Assembly (NCBI RefSeq): GCF_014203665.1
Contig: NZ_JACHJN010000012.1
Span: forward strand, 207,988-271,987
Source of the DNA: Saccharothrix tamanrassetensis
GTDB lineage: Bacteria; Actinomycetota; Actinomycetes; Mycobacteriales; Pseudonocardiaceae
Length of the DNA: 64,000 bases
Direction: 5' to 3'
The notes under the pieces were generated by a model. That model worked only from the letters and a program-made list of their open reading frames with translations, ran no database searches and was not told the DNA's origin. Below are positions 1 through 8,028 of the stretch, one piece after another. Position 1 is the first letter of the stretch. Each line of letters begins with the position of its first letter. A program made the position numbers and the translations under genes.

Positions 1-914
1 CGGTATGACCAGTCGAACACGGCTCGGACATCGACGGAGCCGTCGCCCGTCCCGAACACCTCCAGGTCGGTGTGGGCGTTGCGCAATTCCTCCGCCGGCA
101 CGGTGAGCGGGAACTCCGGGTGGATGACCGCGCGGGCTGCCGCGATGCTCAGGGCCAACGGCAGGCCCGCGCACAAGGTGATGATCTCCGTGAGAGCTTC
201 GGGTTCGGCGTCGGCCCGCTCGGAGTCGATGTGTTCGAGCAGCAGTGCCCTCGCGTCGTCGTCGCCGAGCAGGTCCAAGGTCAGTGGACGAGCGCCCTGC
301 GCGGCGACGAGACCGGTGAGGCGATTGCGGCTGGTGACGACGACCAGACACGTAGCGCCACCGGGCAGCAATGGACGAACCTGATCGGCGTCGCGCGCGT
401 TGTCCAGCACGACAAGCACCCGTCGACCGGCTGTCAAGCTCCGGTACAAGCCGACCTGGGCGTCGAGGCCGACGGGGATCCGCTCCGGCGGAACCTCGAA
501 CGCGTCGAGGAAGCCGCGTATCGCCTCGGCTCTGCTCATCGCGCTGCCCGCGGGGTCGAAGCCACGCAGGTTGACGTAGAGCTGGCCGTCGGGGAAGTGG
601 CTCGCCGCCTGGTGTGCCCACCGGACGGCCAACGCGGTCTTGCCGATCCCCGCCGTCCCTTGGATCGCGGAGATGACGAGCGTGCCGCGTGCTCCATCGG
701 CCTGTCCCAACAGCCTGGTCAACGCTCGCAATTCGGCGTCGCGGCCGGTGAAGTGCCTCGTACCGGCCGGAAGTTGCCGCGGCACGGCGGACCGTGTGGA
801 GCAGTGCAGGTGCAGACCGCCTTCGACGATGCCGGCCTGGACGGAAAAGCCGGGCGCGTCGCCGGCGATCATGTTGTCTACGCCGATCGACGGAACACCA
901 GGGTTGCGCTCCAT
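1..914 (-). CDS. STAND (NB-ARC) ATPase regulator, truncated by the window edge
   Basis: About 304 residues are visible and the frame runs off the left edge without a stop. The protein has an AfsR-type NB-ARC domain. A short N-terminal stretch with the motif VQAGIVEGGLHLH is followed by an FTGR entry motif, a P-loop reading GTAGIGKTALAV, and the RVLVVLDNA Walker B strand. The order matches the protein at 3329-5587, so TPR repeats probably follow outside the window. No SARP DNA-binding domain precedes the ATPase. The ATG at 914 was chosen; an in-frame GTG 21 bases upstream is an alternative. STAND proteins of this group act as signal-responsive switches, usually near secondary-metabolite genes. 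The target cannot be told. Confidence 0.85.
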   Translation of the reverse strand, partial: MERNPGVPSIGVDNMIAGDAPGFSVQAGIVEGGLHLHCSTRSAVPRQLPAGTRHFTGRDAELRALTRLLGQADGARGTLVISAIQGTAGIGKTALAVRWAHQAASHFPDGQLYVNLRGFDPAGSAMSRAEAIRGFLDAFEVPPERIPVGLDAQVGLYRSLTAGRRVLVVLDNARDADQVRPLLPGGATCLVVVTSRNRLTGLVAAQGARPLTLDLLGDDDARALLLEHIDSERADAEPEALTEIITLCAGLPLALSIAAARAVIHPEFPLTVPAEELRNAHTDLEVFGTGDGSVDVRAVFDWSY

Positions 915-1156
915 TGCCGAAGTGTCCCGCTTCACTTCCCCAGTCGCCGAGCCTACGTGGCTGGATGGCCCCGATTGGACGCAGGGACGGTTCGATCGAG
1001 AGGCAGGTCCGGTGGTGCCTGTTGCGATCGGGATGGACCGGAGAATTGTCAGGATGATCTGGGTCTGTTTAGGTCCGCGACCCACGCCGAGAGCGGTTGG
1101 GTCTCCTGACGGCCGGATCTGCCGACAATTGAATCCCGTTGACATGAACTGGCCGG

Positions 1157-1750
1157 ATGGGTAATCTCGGATTCATGTGGTTGGACGAGTCGGGTGCATC
1201 AATCGTGCTACCCGGCTTGTCCGACCTCTTGAGTCGTTTCGACGCACCGGTGGCCATTGTGGAGCTGCCGCACATCGGCGCGGCGCACCGATTCGGCTGG
1301 CAGGGGATCGACGGCCGGCTGTGGTCGGTGGACGCGGAAAGCGTCCGGGGATTTGAGTCGCACGCCGTCGCGCGCACGATCCGGCGACTCGGTGTGCGTG
1401 TCGAGGACACCGATCCGGATTCGCTGCTGGCCACCGCGCTCGGGCAATTCCTCACCAACCGGAATGGTGCCGACGCGCCGCCGGGAACGCGCGAGGAATT
1501 CGACGTGGACGCCGCGCTGCGGGCCACAGCGCGGTTCATGGAATTCGGCGACACCGTGCGGGCCGAGATCGACGCGGCCGAGCGCACGACGGTGCGGTTG
1601 CACGTCGCCGACGGGGTGCGCGAAGTCGTCGCGGTGCACTGCCGCGACCACACCGGCGTCGTGACCGAGGTCGGCGGCAACACGGTGGTCGCCGTCCTGC
1701 CCACCGCCCACCTCCACGACGCCCGCCTCGGCCTCATCGCCGGCGCCTGA
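1157..1750 (+). CDS. Hypothetical protein, 197 aa
   Basis: Unrecognised protein with good actinomycete codon usage (strong GC bias at third positions) across the frame. It has no signal peptide, no membrane segment and no obvious catalytic motif. It is acidic and alternates short helices and strands. The C-terminal part (about residues 125-195) could be a small beta-barrel-like domain. An ATG 18 bases downstream (MWLDESG) is an equally possible start. It lies alone between a leftward STAND regulator and an antiporter gene. Function unknown. Confidence 0.7.
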   Translation: MGNLGFMWLDESGASIVLPGLSDLLSRFDAPVAIVELPHIGAAHRFGWQGIDGRLWSVDAESVRGFESHAVARTIRRLGVRVEDTDPDSLLATALGQFLTNRNGADAPPGTREEFDVDAALRATARFMEFGDTVRAEIDAAERTTVRLHVADGVREVVAVHCRDHTGVVTEVGGNTVVAVLPTAHLHDARLGLIAGA

Positions 1751-1925
1751 CCGCGACCGAGCGCGCGTCAGGCCCGCATCGCCTGGTCAAGCCCGGCACA
1801 GGTGCCGCGGCTCCGCTCGTTGCCGAATCCGCCGGACTGGGTTAGGGCCCCTCCACGCCGGGTATCTGGCCCGGTGGAGGCGGCCGAATCCTCGTCCGAC
1901 CGGTCAACGAGCGAAGAGGAGCCTC

Positions 1926-3230
1926 GTGGTGGGTTCGGGCGCCGTGGTCTACGCCAGCGTCGGCGTCGCGACCCTGCTGGCCGCGCTGCTGCCGCGCATC
2001 CTGGGCAGGGCACCGATCTCGATGCCCATGGTGTTCCTGGCCGCGGGAGCGATCGCGTTCACGGTTATCGGCCCGCTGCCCGATCCCGATCCGGTCCGGT
2101 ACAACTCGATCACCCTGCACCTCGCCGAGCTGTGCGTGATCATCTCCCTGATGGGCGCGGGGCTCGCGCTCAACCGGCCGGTCGGTCTGCGCCGCTGGTC
2201 GACCACGTGGCGGCTGCTGGCCATCACGATGCCCCTGTCCATGCTCGCGGTCGGCGCGCTGGGACGGGGCCTGCTCGGCTGGGGCGTGGCCGCCTCGGTG
2301 CTCCTCGCCGCGGTGCTGGCGCCCACCGACCCGGTGCTCGCCAGCGAGGTCCAGGTGGCCGAGCCCGCGGAGGACCCGGACGACCCCGGCGAGGCCGAGG
2401 ACGAGGCGCGGTTCGCGCTGACCTCCGAGGCCGGTCTCAACGACGGGCTGGCGTTCCCGTTCACCTACGCCGCGATCGCCATCAGCCTCGTCGGCGCGGC
2501 CCCGGACGCCTGGCTGTCGCACTGGTTCGCCGTGGACCTGCTGTGGCGACTGGCCTGTGGTCTGCTGGTCGGCCTGCTCACCGGGTGGGCGTTGCGCAAG
2601 CTGTTCTTCTCCGCGCCGTCGGAGAAGTTCCGGCTGGCGGAGCACGCGGAGGGGTTCGTCGCGCTCGCTGCCACGTTCCTGGCCTACGGCCTGACCGAAC
2701 TGGCCGAGGGATACGGCTTCGTCGCGGTCTTCGTGTGCGCCTGCACGATCCGGGCGGGCGAGCGGTCCCACGGCTACCACCGCGTCCTGCACCAGTACGT
2801 CGAGCAGATCGAGCGCATGCTCACGGTGCTGATCATCTTCCTGCTCGGCGGGGCGGCCGTCAGCGGCCTGCTGGCGGGCACCGGCTGGCGGGACGTGCTG
2901 GTGGCGTTGGCGATCCTGCTCGTGGTGCGGCCGTTGACCGGGCTGATCGGCCTGGCACGCGGCAAGACCGGCCCCCGCGAGCGAGCCGTCATCTCGTTCT
3001 TCGGCGTGCGGGGAGTCGGATCGCTGTTCTACGTCGCGTACGCGCTCCAGTCCGGGCAGTTCGCCGACCAGGACGCGATATGGCGGGTGGTCGGCCTGGT
3101 GGTGATCGGCTCGATCATCCTGCACGGGATCACCGCGACCCCGTCCATACGGCTGCTGGACCGCATCCGGGTGCGCAAGGCACGAAGCCGGCACGGCGAT
3201 CCCGACCAGGCGCCCAGGACCCCCGTGTGA
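1926..3230 (+). CDS. CPA1-type cation/proton antiporter (NhaP-like)
   Basis: Predicted integral membrane Na+ or K+/H+ antiporter of 434 residues with about 12 hydrophobic segments. Two signatures of the CPA1 family are visible. One is the unwound-helix motif APTDPVLAS (Asp135). The other is the SEAGLNDGLAFPF motif, with Asn172-Asp173 at the ion-binding centre. An acidic loop of about 20 residues (EPAEDPDDPGEAEDEA) sits between them. The GTG at 1926 follows an AGGAG-like ribosome site; the next codon is also GTG. The length is normal for short NhaP proteins without a C-terminal TrkA domain. It stands as a single gene facing the end of the STAND gene. Confidence 0.88.
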   Translation: MVGSGAVVYASVGVATLLAALLPRILGRAPISMPMVFLAAGAIAFTVIGPLPDPDPVRYNSITLHLAELCVIISLMGAGLALNRPVGLRRWSTTWRLLAITMPLSMLAVGALGRGLLGWGVAASVLLAAVLAPTDPVLASEVQVAEPAEDPDDPGEAEDEARFALTSEAGLNDGLAFPFTYAAIAISLVGAAPDAWLSHWFAVDLLWRLACGLLVGLLTGWALRKLFFSAPSEKFRLAEHAEGFVALAATFLAYGLTELAEGYGFVAVFVCACTIRAGERSHGYHRVLHQYVEQIERMLTVLIIFLLGGAAVSGLLAGTGWRDVLVALAILLVVRPLTGLIGLARGKTGPRERAVISFFGVRGVGSLFYVAYALQSGQFADQDAIWRVVGLVVIGSIILHGITATPSIRLLDRIRVRKARSRHGDPDQAPRTPV

Positions 3231-3328
3231 CCACAGCCGCCCGGTCGGGTGGTGTCGGTTCGTGGCCCAGAGGCCGGTTCGACCCAGCGGCCGGTGCAAC
3301 TCAGCGGCCGGTCCACCCCAGAGGCGGT

Positions 3329-5587
3329 TCACCGTGCCGACTCGGTAGGACGGTGGTCGGGTGGGTACCGGGTCGTGTCCAGTAGTCGCCGGATCCGCGC
3401 GGCGTCCAAGTCCCGTTTCTGCTGTCGGTACCCGTGCAGTGCCTCCCGCCACAAAGCTTCGGCCCGATCCTGCTCGCCGAGAGCGGCGTGTGCGTGGCCG
3501 AGACGTTCGAGGGTGTCGGCTTCCCCGTAGACGTGGCCGAGTTCGCGGCGCAGGGCGAGGGCTTGCCCGTAGTGGTGGACGGCCTCGCGGTGTCGGCCGA
3601 GGTGGTGGGCGATGTGACCCAGGCCGTCGAGGGAGGTGGCCTCGCCATCGGGGTTGTGGTGCTGCCGCTGCAGGGCGAGTGCCGCCCGGAAGTGGGCGCG
3701 GGCGATGTCGTGGTCGCCGAGGCGGGTCGCGTACCAGCCCATCTGGTTCAGCGTGTCGGCCCGGCGCACGGGCTGGTCGAGGGTGTCGTGGAGCGCCAGG
3801 GCCCGGGTGGCGTGGTCCAGGGCGCGTCGGGAGTTCCCCCGCCATTGCCAGGCCCAGCCCAGCATCTGGTGGGTTCGGGCCTGCTGGGCGGGGTCGTCGT
3901 GCCGCTCGGCCAGGACGAGGGCCTGGTGGAGGTGTTCGACCGCGGCCTCGGGGCACTCCCGGACGGCGTGGGCGATACCGAGGTTCAGGTGAGTGCTGAT
4001 GCGGATCGCGGGGTCGACCAAGTGGTGGGCGGCGTCCAGCGCGGCCTGCCAGACGAGCACGCGTTCGTTCAGGTGGCCGCGCCAGTAGTGGAAGGTGTCC
4101 AAAGCCCAGGCAAGCTGCCACACGACCTCGTGCCGTTTCTGGCCCGCGGCGGTGTGCAACGCGGCGAGGAGGTTGAGGTGTTCGGCGTCGAACCACGCCA
4201 TCGCCGCTTCCGCATCGGGTAATCGGTGGAGTCGGGTTCCGGGCGACGGAGGCGTCAACCGCATCGGTTCTCGGTGGGGGTACAGGAGTTGGTCTGCGGC
4301 GTGGGCGGTGTGCAGGTAGTGGTCCACCACGCGCGACAGTGCCCGTGTGCGCTCGGCTTCCGGCAGGTGGTGGACGGATTCGTTGGTGTAGCGGCGGATG
4401 AGGTCGTGCATGGTGTAGCGACCGTGCGTGTTCTGGTCCAGTAGGGAGGCCTCGTGGAGGGCGCGCAGGCTCCGTGATGCTTCCGCTCTGGGCAACCCGG
4501 TCAGGGACGCGGCCGCGTCAAGGCCGATGTGCGGGCCGGGTGCGATGGCAAGCAGGCGGAAGATGTGTTGTTGTCCGGAAGTCAGCGCGCGGTACGAGGT
4601 CGCGAACACCGCAGGCAGACTGGCGGTGGGATCGTCGTCGTCCAAGGCGCCCACACCGGACTCGTGAAGCTCCAGGACGAGGTGTGCCAGCGGCAGCCCC
4701 GGATTGGTGTGGGCACGTCCGGCCACGATCGCCAACGCCAACGGGAAGCCGCGGCACAGTGCCAGCAATCGCGCTGTCGCGTCTGGTTCCGCGTTCAGGC
4801 GCCGGCTCCCGAGCCGCAGTTCCAGCGCCGCGCGGGCTTCGTCGTCGGAGAGCACGTCGAGCGCGAGGTGCCGGGCGCCGTGCCGGGTCACCAACCCCCT
4901 GAGGATCCGACGGCTGGTGACCACCACGGCACACGACCGCCCGCCGGGTAGCAAGGGCTCCACCTGCTCGGTGGAGGCGGCGTTGTCCAGGACGACCAGC
5001 ACGCGTTTGTCCGCCGTCAAGCTGCGGTACAGCGCGGCCTGTCCGTCCAGGTCCGGGGGAATGCGGCCCGGGTCGACGCCCAAGGCGTCGAGGAAGCCGC
5101 GCACCGCCACCCCCGGCGACATCGGCTCACCCTCCGGGCTGAACCCGCGCAGGTCCACGAACAGCTGCCCGTCCGGGAACCAGTCCGGTCGCCGATGAGC
5201 CCAACACAGAGCCAGCCACGTCTTGCCGATCCCGCCCGCTCCGCCGATCACCGAGATCATCGGCGGTGACACCGCACGCCCCGTCGACTCGATCGACGCC
5301 GCACCGTGCAACGTGTCGTCGAGGGCGACCAGCGCCCGCGCCCGCCCGGTGAACAGGGCAGGCATCGCGGGCAACTGTCGCGGCGGCGTCACCTCCGACC
5401 GCTGGTGGAAATGCACCCCGCCGTGCACAACCCCGGCCTGTAGAACGTCGCCGCCGACGGTTGCGGTCAACTCGTTGCGCACCTCGCGACCACGACCGGC
5501 CACACTGCCCGCAGGCAGCTCGGACTGGGCACCCGTCACGATGTCGGACGGCCGTTCGGGCTCACGAATCGCCACTCTGAATCCCAT
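3329..5587 (-). CDS. STAND regulator: NB-ARC ATPase plus TPR repeats
   Basis: A 752-residue protein related to the ATPase and TPR parts of AfsR but without the SARP/BTAD DNA-binding half. The N-terminal 60 residues carry LQAGVVHGGVHFH, a motif also seen in the truncated protein at 1-914. The NB-ARC domain follows, with P-loop GGAGGIGKTWLAL (about residues 115-127), RVLVVLDNA as Walker B, and a later MHDLIRRY winged-helix motif. The last 280 residues are TPR repeats. The frame is open another 63 codons upstream. The ATG at 5587 (MGFRVAI) was preferred because the upstream part has no ribosome site and looks like antisense noise. It probably relays a ligand or nucleotide signal to a partner, since it has no DNA-binding domain of its own. 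Confidence 0.87.
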   Translation of the reverse strand: MGFRVAIREPERPSDIVTGAQSELPAGSVAGRGREVRNELTATVGGDVLQAGVVHGGVHFHQRSEVTPPRQLPAMPALFTGRARALVALDDTLHGAASIESTGRAVSPPMISVIGGAGGIGKTWLALCWAHRRPDWFPDGQLFVDLRGFSPEGEPMSPGVAVRGFLDALGVDPGRIPPDLDGQAALYRSLTADKRVLVVLDNAASTEQVEPLLPGGRSCAVVVTSRRILRGLVTRHGARHLALDVLSDDEARAALELRLGSRRLNAEPDATARLLALCRGFPLALAIVAGRAHTNPGLPLAHLVLELHESGVGALDDDDPTASLPAVFATSYRALTSGQQHIFRLLAIAPGPHIGLDAAASLTGLPRAEASRSLRALHEASLLDQNTHGRYTMHDLIRRYTNESVHHLPEAERTRALSRVVDHYLHTAHAADQLLYPHREPMRLTPPSPGTRLHRLPDAEAAMAWFDAEHLNLLAALHTAAGQKRHEVVWQLAWALDTFHYWRGHLNERVLVWQAALDAAHHLVDPAIRISTHLNLGIAHAVRECPEAAVEHLHQALVLAERHDDPAQQARTHQMLGWAWQWRGNSRRALDHATRALALHDTLDQPVRRADTLNQMGWYATRLGDHDIARAHFRAALALQRQHHNPDGEATSLDGLGHIAHHLGRHREAVHHYGQALALRRELGHVYGEADTLERLGHAHAALGEQDRAEALWREALHGYRQQKRDLDAARIRRLLDTTRYPPDHRPTESAR

Positions 5588-5814
5588 CACCGTTACCTGC
5601 CGACATCCCCACGCTGGGGACGCCAAGCCGTACAGCAGATCAGGACCCACGCACCCACGTCCAGCAAGTGCTACCCGCTCGCCGCGGGGCGCAATCGCCG
5701 GACGGTGTCGCGGACTCGGGTCGGCGGCCCGTTGGTCCTGGGTCGGAGGTCGCAGGCTCGTCGACTCGGTCCTCACATAATCGTGGCGGGGACTAATCGG
5801 TGAGGAGCGCGGTC

Positions 5815-6591
5815 GTGGACCTCGGCGGCAAGGTTGCGGTGATCACGGGTGGTACCAGAGGGATCGGGCGGCAGATCGCCGGGAAGTTCGTCGAGCACGG
5901 CGCTTCGGTGGTGGTGACCGGTCGCGGGCGGGACGCGGGGGAGCGGGCGGAGAAGGAGTTGGGCGTTCACGGACCCGCCCTGTACGTCGAGGGTGACGTC
6001 ACGTCCCGGTCCGATGCCGAGCGCATGGTGGACAGCGCGATCGGTGCCTACGGGCGGTTGGACGTGCTGGTGAACAACGCGGGCGGGGGAGCCGCGTTCG
6101 CACCGTTGGCCGAGATGACCGACGACGCGTGGCACGACACCATTGCCCTGAACCTGCACAGCGTCTTCTACGCGACGCGCCGTGCGTTGTCCTACCTGGT
6201 GCCGCAGGGATCCGGCCGGATCATCACCATCTCCTCGATGGAGGGCAAGCACGCCGACCCCGGAATGGGACCATACGCGGCGGCGAAGCACGCGGTGATC
6301 GGCTTGATGCGCTCGCTCGCACGTGAAGTAGGCCCGTCGGGGGTCACGGCGAACTGCGTCTGTCCCGGGATGGTGTTCACCGACCTGCTGCGGTCGCAGG
6401 GCGGGGCCATCGCGGCGGCGATGGGCATGACCTTCGACCAGCTCGTGACGGTGTTCACCGAGCGGAGTGCGATCCGCAGGGCCACCACGGCGGACGAAGT
6501 CGCCATGGCGACAGTCTTCCTCGCCTCGGACGCCGCCGCCGCGGTCACCGGCAGCGCTTGGTCGGTGGACGGGGGCGTCACGTGTTGTTGA
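5815..6591 (+). CDS. Short-chain dehydrogenase/reductase
   Basis: Classical SDR of 258 residues, NAD(P)-dependent. The cofactor motif TGGTRGIG is at residues 11-18, NNAG at 87-90, and the catalytic set is Asn113, Ser141, Tyr154 and Lys158. The C-terminal SAWSVDGG motif is typical of FabG-like beta-ketoacyl reductases. The GTG at 5815 is preferred over the GTG at 5800 because a GAGGAG ribosome site ends seven bases before it. A CATAAT -10-like box lies at 5776-5781. It sits 44 bases before the WS/DGAT gene in the same direction, so the two may be co-transcribed. A role in reducing an acyl or ketone intermediate of the neighbouring ketosynthase locus is inference. Confidence 0.9.
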   Translation: MDLGGKVAVITGGTRGIGRQIAGKFVEHGASVVVTGRGRDAGERAEKELGVHGPALYVEGDVTSRSDAERMVDSAIGAYGRLDVLVNNAGGGAAFAPLAEMTDDAWHDTIALNLHSVFYATRRALSYLVPQGSGRIITISSMEGKHADPGMGPYAAAKHAVIGLMRSLAREVGPSGVTANCVCPGMVFTDLLRSQGGAIAAAMGMTFDQLVTVFTERSAIRRATTADEVAMATVFLASDAAAAVTGSAWSVDGGVTCC

Positions 6592-6635
6592 CGTCCCTTG
6601 GTGCGCAGCCGGTGCCCGGAACCGAGTGAGGACGC

Positions 6636-7982
6636 ATGCCGAACGCCGACACGTCGCCGCCCCTGTGGGGAGCCTCCCGGCGGATGAACGCGCTCGAAGC
6701 GATGTTCTGGCGAGCCGAGCGCGACCCCCTGATGCGGCCGGTCGTCATGGCGGTCGAACTGCTCGACCACGCCCCGGACTGGGATGACGTGCTGGGCGCG
6801 CACCGGCGACTCGTGGAGGCGGCACCGGGGCTGCGGCGACGAGTGGTCGACTCGCGCACGGGTGGGCCGGTCTGGCAGGACGACCCGTACTTCGACCTGG
6901 ACTACCACCTGCGCCGGGTACGGGTGCCGGCGCCCGGAACGCGCCGGGAAGTGCTGGACCTGGCGCAGACGTGGGCGATGACACCGTTCGACCGGGCCAG
7001 GCCGCTGTGGGAGGCGACCCTGGTCGAAGGCCTGGCCGACGGTGCCGCGTACGTGATGAAGCTGCACCACAGCTTGTGCGACGGCCTGGCCGCGGCGCAG
7101 CTCCTCGCCATGCTGCACACGCCCGTGCCGGGTGGCGGGATGCCGGGCGAACCGGCCGAGAGGCCGGAGTACGAGCTGCCCGGTCTTCCCCGGGTGCCCG
7201 AGCGGGACGAGGCGGTGAGCGTCCGGAGTCGCGTCGCCCACCCGGTCCGGTCGATCGGCGCGGCGGTGCGGTTCGGCGAGACTGTGCTCAGGGCGACCGT
7301 CGTGCCGGTGGCACCGCCGTCCCCGTTGCTGGCGCGACGTGGCCGGTCCTGGCGCTTCGAGTCGCTGACACTGCCCGCGGACGAGTTGCGCTTGATCGGC
7401 AAGCGCACCGGCGGGTCGATGAACGACGTCTACCTCGCGTTGTTGCTCGGCGCCTTCCGCCGCTACCACGAGCACTTCGGCCCGATTCCCGCTTCCCTAC
7501 CGGTCCTGATACCCATCAGCACGCGTTCCGCCACCTCCGCTCGCGGTGGTAACGAGTTCGCCAGCTCACGGGTGTCGGGCCCGATGCACACCGGCGACTT
7601 CGGCGAACGGGTGCGGTTGGTGCGCGCGGAGATCTCGATCGTGCGGCGGGCCGGGACGTTGCGGGCGCTGGAGGTGCTGGCCCGCTCCACCCGGCCCCTG
7701 CCCCCGGCGCTGGTGGTCCTCGTCGCGAAGTCGCTGTTCCAGGGCAACGACCTGCTCGCGTCCAACTTCCCCGGTGTGCCTCGCCGGGTGCGCCTGGGGG
7801 ACGCGGAGGTGCTGGAGGTGTTGCCGTTCGCGCCGGTCATCCGGGGTGCGGCCACCACTGTCATGGTGTCCTACGCCGGCAACTGCCACATCGGGGTGAA
7901 CCTCGATCCCGAGGCGGTCACCGACCCGGCGCTGTTCCTCGACTGCTTCCACGAAGAGTGGGATGACGCAAAAGCGGGGTGA
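6636..7982 (+). CDS. WS/DGAT-family acyltransferase
   Basis: A 448-residue member of the bacterial wax ester synthase/diacylglycerol acyltransferase family, which transfers an acyl group from acyl-CoA to an alcohol or diacylglycerol. The HHxxxDG active-site motif is intact (HHSLCDG, residues 144-150). The C-terminal half has the expected NDVYLALLLGAFR and LPFAPVIRGAATTVMVSYAGN stretches (the latter corresponds to the usual SNVPGP/SYxG region). Length is normal for the family. It follows the SDR gene and converges on the ketosynthase gene. Family members serve storage lipid synthesis, but single copies in metabolite loci can esterify products. Which applies here is open. Confidence 0.88.
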   Translation: MPNADTSPPLWGASRRMNALEAMFWRAERDPLMRPVVMAVELLDHAPDWDDVLGAHRRLVEAAPGLRRRVVDSRTGGPVWQDDPYFDLDYHLRRVRVPAPGTRREVLDLAQTWAMTPFDRARPLWEATLVEGLADGAAYVMKLHHSLCDGLAAAQLLAMLHTPVPGGGMPGEPAERPEYELPGLPRVPERDEAVSVRSRVAHPVRSIGAAVRFGETVLRATVVPVAPPSPLLARRGRSWRFESLTLPADELRLIGKRTGGSMNDVYLALLLGAFRRYHEHFGPIPASLPVLIPISTRSATSARGGNEFASSRVSGPMHTGDFGERVRLVRAEISIVRRAGTLRALEVLARSTRPLPPALVVLVAKSLFQGNDLLASNFPGVPRRVRLGDAEVLEVLPFAPVIRGAATTVMVSYAGNCHIGVNLDPEAVTDPALFLDCFHEEWDDAKAG

Positions 7983-8028
7983 CACGAAACCGGGGTGACG
8001 CGGGAGCAGGATGACGCGGCCGCCTGGC

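Noticed and set aside
1842..4196. A 784-codon open frame on the minus strand
   Set aside because: Covers the antiporter antisense and the STAND gene in a wrong frame; proline/arginine-rich.
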